Part shown: one piece after another, positions 9,274-20,814 of the stretch
Layout of the letters: every line of letters starts with the position of its first letter
How positions within the stretch are numbered: position 1 is the stretch's first letter
Origin: Gammaproteobacteria bacterium
Lineage (GTDB): Bacteria; Pseudomonadota; Gammaproteobacteria; Arenicellales; Poriferihabitantaceae
Direction of reading: 5' to 3'
Length of the DNA stretch: 40,017 nt
NCBI GenBank assembly: GCA_009842505.1
Contig: VYFG01000084.1
Span: 1-40,017, forward strand
Notes under the pieces: generated by a model
What the model saw: the letters and a program-made list of their open reading frames with translations, nothing else
The model's database searches: none
Told to the model about the DNA's origin: nothing
Translations under genes and position numbers: made by a program

Positions 9274-10254
9274 TCATGTTGACTGGACCGTCCCGTGATC
9301 CCGGACGAGGGCATTGACCAGGTCTTCGAAATCTTCCGGAGGAGGCTTGCGCCAGGACAGGGATTCACCGGTTTCCGGGTGCGACAGGGACAGGAAGACG
9401 GCGTGCAGTGCCTGGCGCCGGAATCCCGCCAGGACGCCGGCAAGCTCTGGGGTCGCGCCCTTCGGAGGACGTGGCCGGCCGCCATAGACCGGGTCCCCCA
9501 CCAAGGGGTAGCCCCACCACGCCAGGTGTACCCGGATCTGATGGGTCCGGCCGGTTTCCAGGCGGGCCTCCATCAATGCGTGCGCACGGTATTTTTCCAG
9601 GATGCTGACATGGGTGACCGCGGGTTTGCCCCGGTCCGACACCGCCATGCGGCGTCGGTCCACGGGGTGGCGGCCGATGGGCCTGTCCAGTGTTTCCCCG
9701 GACACCGGCACCCCGGCGGCGACCGCGAGATAATGCCGGCTGACACTCCGGTTCGAAAGCTGCTTCACCAGGTCCTGCCTCGAGGATTCCGTTCTCGCCA
9801 CCACCATCAGACCGGAGGTGTCCTTGTCGAGACGATGGACAATGCCCGCGCGGGGCAGCAGACGAAGACCCTCGTCCCGGGCGAGCAGGCCGTTCAGCAA
9901 CGTGCCGTCCGGGTTGCCGGCCCCGGGATGCACCACGAGGCCGGCGGGCTTGTCGATCACGAACAGGTGGCTGTCCTCGTGGAGAACTTCCAGCGCCATG
10001 GGCTCGGCCAGCCACTCGGAGGGTTCCGGGGGCGGGATGGAGACTGCCACCGGCCCGGCGCCGGACAGCCTGTCACTGGCTTTCAGGGGCCTGCCGCCTG
10101 CCAAAACCCGGCCGGTCCGGATCCAGCCCTGGATGGTGGAGCGGGAGTATTCAGGCAGCAGGGCCGCGAGCGCCCGGTCCACCCGCATCCCCTCCAGTTC
10201 CGGCGGTATCCGCAGGGAGATTTCGCAGTCCGTGTCCCGGCTGTTCGTGTTCAT
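9274..10254 (-). CDS. rluD: ribosomal large subunit pseudouridine synthase D
   Basis: This RluA-family enzyme has 326 residues. It isomerises uridines of helix 69 in 23S rRNA (positions 1911, 1915 and 1917 in E. coli numbering). An N-terminal S4 RNA-binding domain is seen at about 22-75 (GMRVDRALAALLPEYSRSTIQGWI). The catalytic domain carries HRLDKDTSGLMVVA with the catalytic Asp143, plus the conserved LETGRTHQIRVHL and YPLVGDPVYGG. It is divergent from bamD, an arrangement also found in enterobacteria and other gammaproteobacteria. Confidence 0.96.
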   Translation of the reverse strand: MNTNSRDTDCEISLRIPPELEGMRVDRALAALLPEYSRSTIQGWIRTGRVLAGGRPLKASDRLSGAGPVAVSIPPPEPSEWLAEPMALEVLHEDSHLFVIDKPAGLVVHPGAGNPDGTLLNGLLARDEGLRLLPRAGIVHRLDKDTSGLMVVARTESSRQDLVKQLSNRSVSRHYLAVAAGVPVSGETLDRPIGRHPVDRRRMAVSDRGKPAVTHVSILEKYRAHALMEARLETGRTHQIRVHLAWWGYPLVGDPVYGGRPRPPKGATPELAGVLAGFRRQALHAVFLSLSHPETGESLSWRKPPPEDFEDLVNALVRDHGTVQST

Positions 10255-10373
10255 GCAACAGGCTTGCGTTGTGTGGCAAAATCGGCCAGTGAAGAATGCG
10301 GTGCGCGGGCCCCGGGCGGGCGCCCTTACCGCATTGTACGACAGGTGTTCATCTCAGCGTGTCCGGACTCATC

Positions 10374-11243
10374 ATGCCCATATCGAAAACACTTCTCCTC
10401 CTGGTCATTGTGGCTTTCCTTTCGGGGTGCGCGCTGTTCAAGGAAGAGGAGATCGATGAAAACGCCACCGTGGAGGAACTCTATGCCATGGCCCGGGAAA
10501 GCATGGACAAGGGCAACTGGGGTGTGGCGGTGGAACGCCTGCAGCGGCTGGAAGCCAAGTACCCCTACGGCGTCTACGCCGAACAGGCGCAGCTCGACAC
10601 GATCTTTGCGCAATATCGCCTCGAAGAGATCGAACTGGCCATTGCCGCAGCGGACCGGTTCATCAAGCTCCATCCCACGCATCCGTCCGTGGATTACGCC
10701 TACTACCTCAAAGGCCAGGCCAGTTACGAGGAGGATCGATCCACCATCGGAACACTGCTGGGGAAAGACGATCTCAGCGACCGCGACCCCGTCCTGACAC
10801 TGGATGCCCTCGATGCCTTCAGGGATGTCTATACCCTGTTCCCGGACAGCAAGTACGCCCCCCCGGCCAGGGAACGGGTACGCCACCTCACCAACACCAT
10901 GGCAAGGCATGAGCTCGCCATTGCCAGGTACTATCACGCCAGGGATGCCCATGTGGCTGCGGTCAACCGGGCCAAGACCGTGGTGGAGGAATATCCGGAC
11001 ACCCCGTCCGTGGAGGAAGCCCTGGGGCTGATGGTGTCGAGCTATAACATCATGGGACTGCCCGCTCTGGCCGATGATTCGAGACGCGTGCTGGAGCTCA
11101 ATTTCCCGAACAGCATCTACCTGTCCGAGGATGCGCGGTTTGCCGGGGCCAGGTACACCGACGGCGGCAAGCGCCGGCAGGAAGGGGACGAGGGATTCTT
11201 CTCCAGAATCCGCAATTTCTTCAAGCGAAAGCCGTCCAGCTGA
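10374..11243 (+). CDS. bamD: outer membrane assembly lipoprotein BamD (YfiO)
   Basis: This essential component of the BAM complex inserts beta-barrel proteins into the outer membrane. The start at 10374 gives 289 residues beginning with a lipoprotein signal, MPISKTLLLLVIVAFLSGC. The lipobox cysteine is Cys19. TPR-like repeats follow (YAMARESMDKGNWGVAVERLQRLEAKYPYGVYAEQAQLDTIFAQYRLEEIELAIAAADRFIKLHPTH region, residues about 37-105). The frame extends upstream of 10374, but that part has no signal peptide and would displace the lipobox. The dimethylformamidase-like gene begins only 37 bases after the stop codon, without an obvious terminator. Confidence 0.95.
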   Translation: MPISKTLLLLVIVAFLSGCALFKEEEIDENATVEELYAMARESMDKGNWGVAVERLQRLEAKYPYGVYAEQAQLDTIFAQYRLEEIELAIAAADRFIKLHPTHPSVDYAYYLKGQASYEEDRSTIGTLLGKDDLSDRDPVLTLDALDAFRDVYTLFPDSKYAPPARERVRHLTNTMARHELAIARYYHARDAHVAAVNRAKTVVEEYPDTPSVEEALGLMVSSYNIMGLPALADDSRRVLELNFPNSIYLSEDARFAGARYTDGGKRRQEGDEGFFSRIRNFFKRKPSS

Positions 11244-11280
11244 ACCACACAGATTCGGCAATACGGCCGCCAGGGCCCCG

Positions 11281-13431
11281 ATGAAATCCGGCACGGTACC
11301 GCTGACCGGTTATGCCGATCCCCTTTCCGGCAGGCCCGGCGACACCATCGAATTCAAGGTCAGCAGCCTGGGTCCGCATCCCTGGCAGGCGACACTGGTG
11401 CGGGTGCTCTGTGCGGACCCCAACCCGGCCGGGCCGGGAATGGTCGAGGAGGTCCTGCCGGTGGATCTCGGTGGGCCCTTTCCCGCCAGGGAACAGCCAT
11501 TTCGGCCGGGTTCCTTTGGTATTGCCGACGACATCGGATTGCCGGACTGCACCGCCGTGGTCCGGCTGTCGGCGCTCTTCTCGCCATTCCTCCTCGAGAC
11601 GGAGAAACGCCAGGCGATCATGACGCTGGCGGGGCAGGAACCGTCCACGACGCCGTTTGCCGTGATCGAACTTGCAGGGACGGACGGCGTCGTGTTCAGA
11701 GTTGGCGGGGAAACCGTCGCGGCAGCGGCCCTGCCTTTCCGGCGGCGGCACTGGTACCGGGTGGAGGCGTGGCTGGATGCCGGAACCGGGGAATGCGGGG
11801 TGGCAGTCTCCGACATCGAAAAGGGACACAAGGCCACCGGCCGGGATGCCTGGAAGGATGCGGCGTTTCCTGCCCGCATCCGTTGCCTGATCGCCGCCGG
11901 GTGGGACCGGGGAGCCGTGCATCATTTCAACGGCAAGATAGAGGCCCCGGCAATTCACTCGGATGAGTCCGGAGTGCTGGCTGCATGGGATTTCTCCCGG
12001 GAAATTTCATCAACCCGCATCATCGATACCGCGCCAGGCAAACACCACGGCCGGTTGGTCAACCATCCCGCCCGCGCCATGACCGGGTTCTCCTGGGACG
12101 GCAGCGAGATGAACTGGCGGCACCGGCCCTCCCACTACGCCGCCATCCACTTCCACGAGGATGACATCGTGGACTTCGGATGGGATACGGATTTCAGCTT
12201 CACCATACCGGACGATCTGCCGTCGGGCTCCTATGCCATGCGGATCGACGGCGGGGAACACAGGGACTGGCTGCCGTTCTTCGTCCTGCCGCCCCGGGGC
12301 CGTCCGGCCAACCGGCTGTGCATCCTGGTCTCCACGTTCACTTACGCGGTCTATGGCAACCACGCGCGGCCGGATTTCATGCCCGAATGGGTGGACCTGG
12401 CGGCGGGGAAGGGCGGCTATCCCTGGAGTCCGGCGGTATACCGGCAATATGGCCTGTCAACCTACAACGTGCACCGTGATGGCAGCGGCATCTGCCACGC
12501 AAGCCATCGGCGGCCGCTGTTCAACATGCGTCCGGGCTACATCACGTTTCCCAACCTGGACTGTTCCGGGCTGCGCCACTACCAGGCCGACTCCCATCTG
12601 CTGTATTGGCTGGAGCGCCAGGGGTTCGGGTTCGATATCGTCACCGACCGGGAACTGCACGAGGAGGGCGTATCCGCGCTGGACGGCTACGCGGCGGTTT
12701 GCACCGGGTCCCACCCTGAATACCACACGCCGCAGACCCTGGACGCGCTTTCGGACTGGCGTCGCCAGGGGGGGCATTTCATCTATCTCGGCGGCAACGG
12801 CTTCTACTGGCGGGTGGCACTGCACCCGGAGGACCGGGGCGTGATCGAGATACGCCGGGCCGAAGGCGGCATCCGTGCCTGGGCGGCGGAACCCGGCGAG
12901 TACTACCACGCCTTCGATGGCGGCTACGGCGGGTTATGGCGCCGCAACCGCCGGCCGCCGCAGCTGCTCGGCGGTGTGGGCTTCTCCGCCCAGGGAACGT
13001 TTCTCGGTTCCCATTACCGCCGCACCCGCCTCTCCCGCGAGGATCCGGGGGTGGCATTCATCTTCGAAGGCATTGAAGATGACGTTCTGGGCGACTTCGG
13101 ACTGTGCGGCGGCGGGGCGGCGGGATTCGAGCTGGACCGGTTCGATCCGGAACTGGGCTCGGACCCGGAAATCAGGGTGATCGCCCGCTCCGAAGGCCAT
13201 GGCGACGACTACACCCTGGTTCCCGAGGATAGACTGACACATATCACCAATTGGCCGGGCGTACCGGAGCGGGACCTGATCCGGGCGGACATGGTGTATC
13301 AGGAACTGGAGAATGGGGGCAGGCTGTTTGCCACGGGCTCCATCACCTTTTGCGGCAGCCTGCTGGTGAACGGAGGCGACAACAACATCTCCCGGCTCCT
13401 GGATAACGTCATCCGGCGTTTTCTGGAATAG
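11281..13431 (+). CDS. N,N-dimethylformamidase large (beta) subunit-like protein
   Basis: With the ATG at 11281 the protein has 716 residues, close to the large subunit of N,N-dimethylformamidase, an iron amidohydrolase that splits dimethylformamide to dimethylamine and formate. The N-terminal part (about 15-290) resembles the beta-sandwich/LamG-like region of that subunit. The C-terminal part contains TGSHPEYHTPQTLDAL (about 472-487) and FIYLGGNGFYWRVAL (about 499-513), which match the catalytic glutamine-amidotransferase-like domain in my memory of the family. The known enzyme also needs a small subunit of about 130 residues; none is seen nearby. Its substrate may therefore differ. It lies 37 bp behind bamD on the same strand, an unusual neighbour. 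The start is uncertain because the ribosome-binding site is weak. Confidence 0.75.
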   Translation: MKSGTVPLTGYADPLSGRPGDTIEFKVSSLGPHPWQATLVRVLCADPNPAGPGMVEEVLPVDLGGPFPAREQPFRPGSFGIADDIGLPDCTAVVRLSALFSPFLLETEKRQAIMTLAGQEPSTTPFAVIELAGTDGVVFRVGGETVAAAALPFRRRHWYRVEAWLDAGTGECGVAVSDIEKGHKATGRDAWKDAAFPARIRCLIAAGWDRGAVHHFNGKIEAPAIHSDESGVLAAWDFSREISSTRIIDTAPGKHHGRLVNHPARAMTGFSWDGSEMNWRHRPSHYAAIHFHEDDIVDFGWDTDFSFTIPDDLPSGSYAMRIDGGEHRDWLPFFVLPPRGRPANRLCILVSTFTYAVYGNHARPDFMPEWVDLAAGKGGYPWSPAVYRQYGLSTYNVHRDGSGICHASHRRPLFNMRPGYITFPNLDCSGLRHYQADSHLLYWLERQGFGFDIVTDRELHEEGVSALDGYAAVCTGSHPEYHTPQTLDALSDWRRQGGHFIYLGGNGFYWRVALHPEDRGVIEIRRAEGGIRAWAAEPGEYYHAFDGGYGGLWRRNRRPPQLLGGVGFSAQGTFLGSHYRRTRLSREDPGVAFIFEGIEDDVLGDFGLCGGGAAGFELDRFDPELGSDPEIRVIARSEGHGDDYTLVPEDRLTHITNWPGVPERDLIRADMVYQELENGGRLFATGSITFCGSLLVNGGDNNISRLLDNVIRRFLE

Positions 13432-13461
13432 CTGCGGCAATGACGGTCGGCCAGGGACAGC

Positions 13462-13623
13462 TCACCGCAGCTCGCGTCGAGTGCCCGCCCCGAATTGGCC
13501 GGCATGATGGGCTTGATATGGACCAGCCCTTTTTCTCGAATGCGGCGCTCCATCTGTTGGGCGCGTTCTGCAAGCGGGTCCGGAGGCATGATCGGTCCCC
13601 CTGTAACGGTCCAGGCATGGCAT
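13462..13623 (-). CDS. short open frame behind a strong ribosome-binding site; possibly a decayed gene
   Basis: On the minus strand AGAGGAA (complement of 13630-13636) lies seven bases before an ATG at 13623, which opens a 53-codon frame (MPCLDRYRGTDHAS...). A second minus-strand frame starts at 13589 behind GGGGGACC (MPPDPLAERAQQMERRIREK...). It looks more protein-like over its first 50 residues, but then runs antisense into the end of the dimethylformamidase-like gene. The two overlap in different frames, so a frameshifted or deleted gene start is possible. I recognise neither. It could also be chance. Confidence 0.2.
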   Translation of the reverse strand: MPCLDRYRGTDHASGPACRTRPTDGAPHSRKRAGPYQAHHAGQFGAGTRRELR

Positions 13624-13636
13624 TGTGATTTCCTCT

Positions 13637-13727
13637 TGGGTAATTACCCATTGGCATGACGGGACAATCACTCTTTTTCATGCCAGCCAGGATCCTGGCC
13701 AAATTTCCAATATGTATTATGTAATAC
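13637..13727. promoter_or_regulatory. three perfect 14-bp palindromes (candidate operators)
   Basis: TGGGTAATTACCCA (13637-13650), GCCAGGATCCTGGC (13686-13699) and GTATTATGTAATAC (13714-13727, arms GTATTA/TAATAC with TG between) are all exact inverted repeats. Their centres are 49 and 28 bases apart. The first touches the ribosome-binding site of the minus-strand short frame, and the surroundings are A+T-rich, as in a promoter. Their forms differ, so they need not bind the same protein. GntR-family operators often look like the third one; that is only a resemblance. The stretch is also directly downstream of the galD stop codon. Confidence 0.4.
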
Positions 13728-13814
13728 GCACAACATAATATATTGCGTGTTTTATAAGACAGCTCATAAAGACTCGAGCGACCAGCGCCCGGACTTTCAG
13801 ATCCATGGTGCGGA

Positions 13815-14888
13815 TCACCCGAACACCACACCTTCGAAGAGTTTCCGTGCGGTACGCAGAATCCCTGCTCGCTTGACAATGATCCCACCGTCCGCCCGCC
13901 TTACCCGCATCACCACGCCGGTTTGACCGGCAGGGTGTTCCACCGGCACGGTGATGTCGATGGCCTCGGTGACCGCCGGCAGCCGGGAGAGGCGGGCGGC
14001 TGGTCCGTCGGCAAGCATGCAGGCGGTGGCAACGCTGAGAGCGCCCAGCACCCCGATGGACGCATGGCACCGATGCGGTATGAAGGTCCGGCTGCTGATC
14101 GCGCCTCCCTGTCCCGGCGGCGCCACCAGCGTCATCTTGGGAACCGTTTTTTCCCGTACGTCGCCAAGATTCATCCGAGGGCCCGCCTGGAGACGGATGG
14201 ATTCCAGTTTCTCCTTGAGCGGACCGTTGGCATCCAGTTCCTCACGGGACTCGTAGCCGCGGATGCCGAAAGCTGCTGCGGGCAGCACGACCACGGGCAT
14301 TCCGTTGTCGATGCAGGTCGCCTCCACGCCGTCGAAAGAGTCGACGGAGCGGCCGGTGGGAAGCAGGGCGCCGCAGGTCGAACCGGCGGCCTCCGGGAAG
14401 TTCTGCAGAACGGGCGCCGCGGTGCCTGGCACCCCGTCGATGCACGCATCGCCCTCGTAGGTGACCTCTCCGCCCGGGGTTTCCACGGCGACCTCGGCAA
14501 CCTGGCCGCTGTTCACCATGTAGACGGTGAGCTCGGTGCGGTCACCACTGGCCCGGGCAAGCCCCTTTTCCATGGCGAACTGGGCCACCCCGGCGAGGAT
14601 GTTGCCGCAGTTCTGCCGATCGGTGACGATGGCCTGGTCGACGAATACCTGCAGGAACAGGTAGTCGATGTCCACGCCGGGGCGGTCCGAACGCGAGACT
14701 ACCGCGACCTTGCTGGTCAGGGGGTCGGCGCCGCCGATGCCGTCGATCTGGCGCGGGTCCGGCGAACCCATGATTCTCAGGAGAAGCGCGTCGCGTTCCG
14801 CGGCTGCCTCCGGGAGGTCGCCGGCGACGAAAAAGGCGCCCTTGGAGGTGCCTCCCCGGATCAGGGTGCAGGGGATAGCCCGGCTCAC
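13815..14888 (-). CDS. galD: 4-oxalomesaconate tautomerase (PrpF-fold, GalD/LigU-like)
   Basis: This PrpF/diaminopimelate-epimerase-fold isomerase has 357 residues. In protocatechuate or gallate meta-cleavage it interconverts the tautomers/isomers of 4-oxalomesaconate before hydration by LigJ. The protein opens [16 protein letters not shown], the PrpF-family signature. It has a candidate catalytic lysine in [11 protein letters not shown] (Lys60) and a cysteine in [12 protein letters not shown] (Cys94). The start ATG overlaps the stop codon of the upstream ligK gene by four bases, so the two are translationally coupled. It is the last gene of this minus-strand block. A 2-methylaconitate isomerase role is a family alternative, but the neighbours make the aromatic pathway far more likely. 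Confidence 0.88.
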   Translation of the reverse strand: MSRAIPCTLIRGGTSKGAFFVAGDLPEAAAERDALLLRIMGSPDPRQIDGIGGADPLTSKVAVVSRSDRPGVDIDYLFLQVFVDQAIVTDRQNCGNILAGVAQFAMEKGLARASGDRTELTVYMVNSGQVAEVAVETPGGEVTYEGDACIDGVPGTAAPVLQNFPEAAGSTCGALLPTGRSVDSFDGVEATCIDNGMPVVVLPAAAFGIRGYESREELDANGPLKEKLESIRLQAGPRMNLGDVREKTVPKMTLVAPPGQGGAISSRTFIPHRCHASIGVLGALSVATACMLADGPAARLSRLPAVTEAIDITVPVEHPAGQTGVVMRVRRADGGIIVKRAGILRTARKLFEGVVFG

Positions 14889-15589
14889 CGGTCCTGTTCC
14901 AGGTCGTCCAGGCTGTCGAGGTAGACGAGGCCCCCGTCCTCGAGCCCCGGACGCATCCGGTAGATGTCCAGTCCCGGGACCCCGTCGGCAAGCTGCCTGC
15001 GCGTTTCCGCTTCGCTGTCCTCGCGCCGGCGCCCCGCCGCCAGAACCTCCCCGGCCCGGACGCGGGGCACGACGACCACGCCGTCATCGTCAGCCACCAC
15101 CACATCGCCCGGGGTGACAAGCTGGCCGGCGCAGACCACCGGAACGTTGACACAGCCCAGGGTTTTCTTCACGGTGCCCTTTGCCGATATCGCCCGGGCC
15201 CAGGCTGGAAAGTCCATGGACTTGAGGTCGCAAACGTCACGGACACCGGTATCGGTGACGATGCCCACCACGCCATGGGCCCTGGCCGACGTGGCCAGGA
15301 GGTCGCCGAACATGCCGTCGGTATTGTCCGCCGTGCAGGCCACCACCAGGAGGTCTCCGGGACGGCACAGTTCGATGGCGACGTGAATCATCCAGTTGTC
15401 GCCCGGCTGGGTCAGGATGGTGATTGCGCTGCCGGCGATCCGGGCGCCGGGATAGACCGGGCGGATGCAGGGCTTCAGCAGGCCGGTGCGTCCGGCGGCT
15501 TCGTGCACGGTGGCAACGCCAAGTTCCGCGAGCCCCCGGACGGTGTCGGCGTCGGCGCGTTCGATGTTTCTTACGGCAACTGGCTTCAT
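14885..15589 (-). CDS. ligK: 4-carboxy-4-hydroxy-2-oxoadipate aldolase (RraA fold)
   Basis: This class II aldolase of the HMG/CHA aldolase family has 234 residues. It splits 4-carboxy-4-hydroxy-2-oxoadipate to pyruvate and oxaloacetate and is also known to decarboxylate oxaloacetate. The metal-binding/active-site pattern is visible: GDLLATSA (95-102) and GVRDVCD (115-121), giving the RDxxD motif with Arg117, Asp118 and Asp121. Without context such a protein could be called an RraA-like RNase E regulator, but the RDxxD motif and the lig neighbours argue for the aldolase. It overlaps galD by four bases. About 118 bp separate it from pobA, with a small GC hairpin (15658-15674) of unclear meaning. 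Confidence 0.9.
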   Translation of the reverse strand: MKPVAVRNIERADADTVRGLAELGVATVHEAAGRTGLLKPCIRPVYPGARIAGSAITILTQPGDNWMIHVAIELCRPGDLLVVACTADNTDGMFGDLLATSARAHGVVGIVTDTGVRDVCDLKSMDFPAWARAISAKGTVKKTLGCVNVPVVCAGQLVTPGDVVVADDDGVVVVPRVRAGEVLAAGRRREDSEAETRRQLADGVPGLDIYRMRPGLEDGGLVYLDSLDDLEQDR

Positions 15590-15706
15590 GGTTACTTTCC
15601 GGGTCTCGACAGGGTTTCGGAGAGTGCCCGGCGACCGGGCCCGTTCCGGGTACCGGTGCCGGCGAGGCGCCGGCTGCCTGGTTCGGTCCTGATGTGCATT
15701 CGATGG

Positions 15707-19111
<3,405 letters not shown>

Positions 19112-19473
19112 GATCCGGATTCACGCGGGTTTCGGCCAAGAAGACCAAAATGCCCCCGTTAGCATTCATCTGCGGGGGCTCCAAGAGGTATTTTGCATGA
19201 TCAGGGATGCCCCGGGCTTGCCGGGGCGCTGACAGTCTATCATGAGGATCGCCACCATGGGGTTAGAATTACCCTGATGTCGGAATGAAGATGCCGATAC
19301 CGGCATCGGCATAAAACGGTTATCGGCATGTGAATGATTACGGCCCTTCCGAGCGTTCAAGGCCAGTCGGCACAAGAATGCGAACGCCAGCTCCTGTGCC
19401 CTAGGGTCGCGTGTTGCGGAAAAATGTTGTGGACAAAAAATGAGGCGGAGGGATCCTGAAGCCCCGGAAAGCA
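19112..19473 (-). promoter_or_regulatory. leader/boundary region of ligA with three inverted repeats
   Basis: No gene is visible. Three exact inverted repeats occur. GCCCCCG (19152-19158) pairs with CGGGGGC (19173-19179). GCCCCGG (19209-19215) pairs with CCGGGGC (19221-19227) across GCTTG. ATGCCGAT (19291-19298) pairs with ATCGGCAT (19305-19312), with another ATCGGCAT copy at 19322-19329. The first two could fold in a ligA leader RNA or be terminator relics; neither has a good T-run. The third looks like a protein-binding site. A ligA promoter must lie here if the block is transcribed independently of ligJ-ligI, but I cannot place it with confidence. Confidence 0.4.
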
Positions 19474-19950
19474 ATGCGGTCCCGGATTTCTCCGCAACAT
19501 AATCTTGTCGGCAATTACCTCAGCACGAAGCACACGCACGAAAACTTCGGGCAGGCGTTCATGATGCCCGAACTGATGAACCACGACAGCTATAAGCAAT
19601 GGCTTGCCGAAGGTGGCCGGGATGCCAATCAGCGCGCCGTTGCCCGGGCGCGGCAATTGCTGGCGGAGTACAGGCCGCCACCCCTGGACGAATCCATGGA
19701 CGAGGAACTGCGGGACCCCGTGAAGGGATTTCGCGGGTACTGTATCGAACGCACCGAAGAGGTGCCCGAGGCATCCCTGCGGCCGGGCGGATGGGTTCAG
19801 CACATCAGCGCTGCTGACAGACAGAACATATCGTATGATTTCGCCACCGCCGAGCCGTTTGCACAATTCGTTGTTCTCCGGCGCAGGGAGAGGGAGACCA
19901 TGGGCCGGAGCGTCTGGCGATGCTCTTTGTCGGCGGGGTCGGATTCGTAA
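19474..19950 (+). pseudogene. C-terminal relic of a trimethylamine methyltransferase (MttB-family) gene
   Basis: About 85 residues (19486-19740) resemble the C-terminal end of MttB/COG5598 corrinoid methyltransferases. Examples are KHTHENFGQAFMMPELM, then DSYKQWLAEGGRDANQRAVARA and the family ending LLAEYRPPPLDESMDEEL. Full-length members have about 470-520 residues, so more than 80 percent is missing at the N-terminus. The frame continues to 19950 past the natural end of the family with unrelated sequence, as expected of a broken gene. It has no ribosome-binding site of note. It probably marks a recombination junction at the left edge of the island. Confidence 0.6.
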
Positions 19951-20261
19951 CGTTCGATATGCTCTACTGCCAGGATGACGATACTGCCGCACTGTTTCTG
20001 GCGGTCATTCAGGACCACGGGTTCGGCGGCAACCGGAACAGGTTCGGGTGGGGCGGGATTCTGGAAAGACTGGCCCGGGAATGCGACGGGTTGCCCAAGT
20101 GGCTACTAGTTGGAGAAAACACCGATCCATGGGCTGAACCATGGGCAGCGCCGTGGCGGGACCCACGGGGCTGCCGGGATGCGGGAGCGGAAACTGACTC
20201 AGATGACGAACATTGTAGTATTCCCCGGCGCTTCTACAAACAGTTCACCGACATCGATTGA
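19920..20261 (+). pseudogene. gene fragment of unknown family
   Basis: A 113-codon frame starts at 19920 and is open in frame back to about 19839. Its first 75 residues look like real protein (MLFVGGVGFVTFDMLYCQ, then AALFLAVIQDHGFGG and ERLARECDGLPKWLLVGEN). The tail is rich in Trp/Pro/Asp and looks random. I do not recognise the family. It overlaps the MttB relic in another frame, so both cannot be intact genes. Likely a second relic in the junction zone. Confidence 0.3.
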
Positions 20262-20771
20262 TGGGTATTCTCTCTTGCGCATGTTCCTTCCGGCCGAATT
20301 TCCTCCAATCATAGAATTGCGCCGGTAGAGGGTATCCGGAGACTTGTGCCCTCGACGGCCCCGAAGAGTGGGGAACGGGGCCGCGTGCCTGGATACGTAA
20401 TCGGCGTTGGTCGTGGCAGTCTCAGCCGGGGTGTGTCCGAAACAGGTTTATCCGGACCCGGGCGGACGGAACCGTCTTCCGGTCAGGAGCGGCAGTCTTT
20501 GGCGCGTGCCATCGTCCGGTTACAGGCACGCGCCGAAGACAGCCCTGTATTGAGCCCATTCGGATGCGGCATGATGCCGGATATAGTGGAATCTAAAGGC
20601 GAATCCGGTGAATTCAACCGGATAGTCGGAGTGATCGCAAGATGGCGTAGAAGCTGTTCTGAAATATGTTCAACACCAAATCAATGGTAGATGATCTCTA
20701 CTAGATCCTCAATATATCGTATGTCACGCGATTCCCATTGCCCTGTTAATGAATGCAAAGATAATATTTCG
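20262..20771. other. non-coding junction zone
   Basis: I see no supported gene. A 114-codon plus-strand frame (20346-20690) has no ribosome-binding site and no recognisable motif. From about 20690 the sequence becomes strongly A+T-rich and leads into the ridA promoter. Together with the two preceding relics this looks like degraded DNA between the lig block and the cassette. Confidence 0.4.
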
Positions 20772-20795
20772 TATAATTTCACGAAAATAATTTTC
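20772..20795 (+). promoter_or_regulatory. ridA promoter -10 and palindromic operator
   Basis: A perfect TATAAT stands at 20772-20777. A start site about seven bases downstream would fall into GAAAATAATTTTC (20783-20795), an exact palindrome around a central A. No good -35 box is seen at 16-18 bp, so the promoter may need help or be weak. A palindrome over the start site fits repression, and the cassette's RpiR regulator is the natural candidate. Related GAAAAT half-sites occur at 21331-21342 and 24292-24305. Confidence 0.45.
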
Positions 20796-20814
20796 ATTTC
20801 AGAGCATTCGCATT

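Noticed and set aside
7529..10797. Long plus-strand frames antisense to the acyl ligase and rluD
   Set aside because: They lie opposite genes with clear catalytic motifs; their compositions are typical of antisense frames in GC-rich genes.
14885..15589. RraA (RNase E inhibitor) annotation
   Set aside because: The RDxxD aldolase motif and the surrounding ring-cleavage genes point to CHA aldolase instead.
20346..20690. A 114-codon plus-strand frame in the junction zone
   Set aside because: No ribosome-binding site, no recognisable motif and a Ser/Gly/Arg-rich composition; possibly debris.
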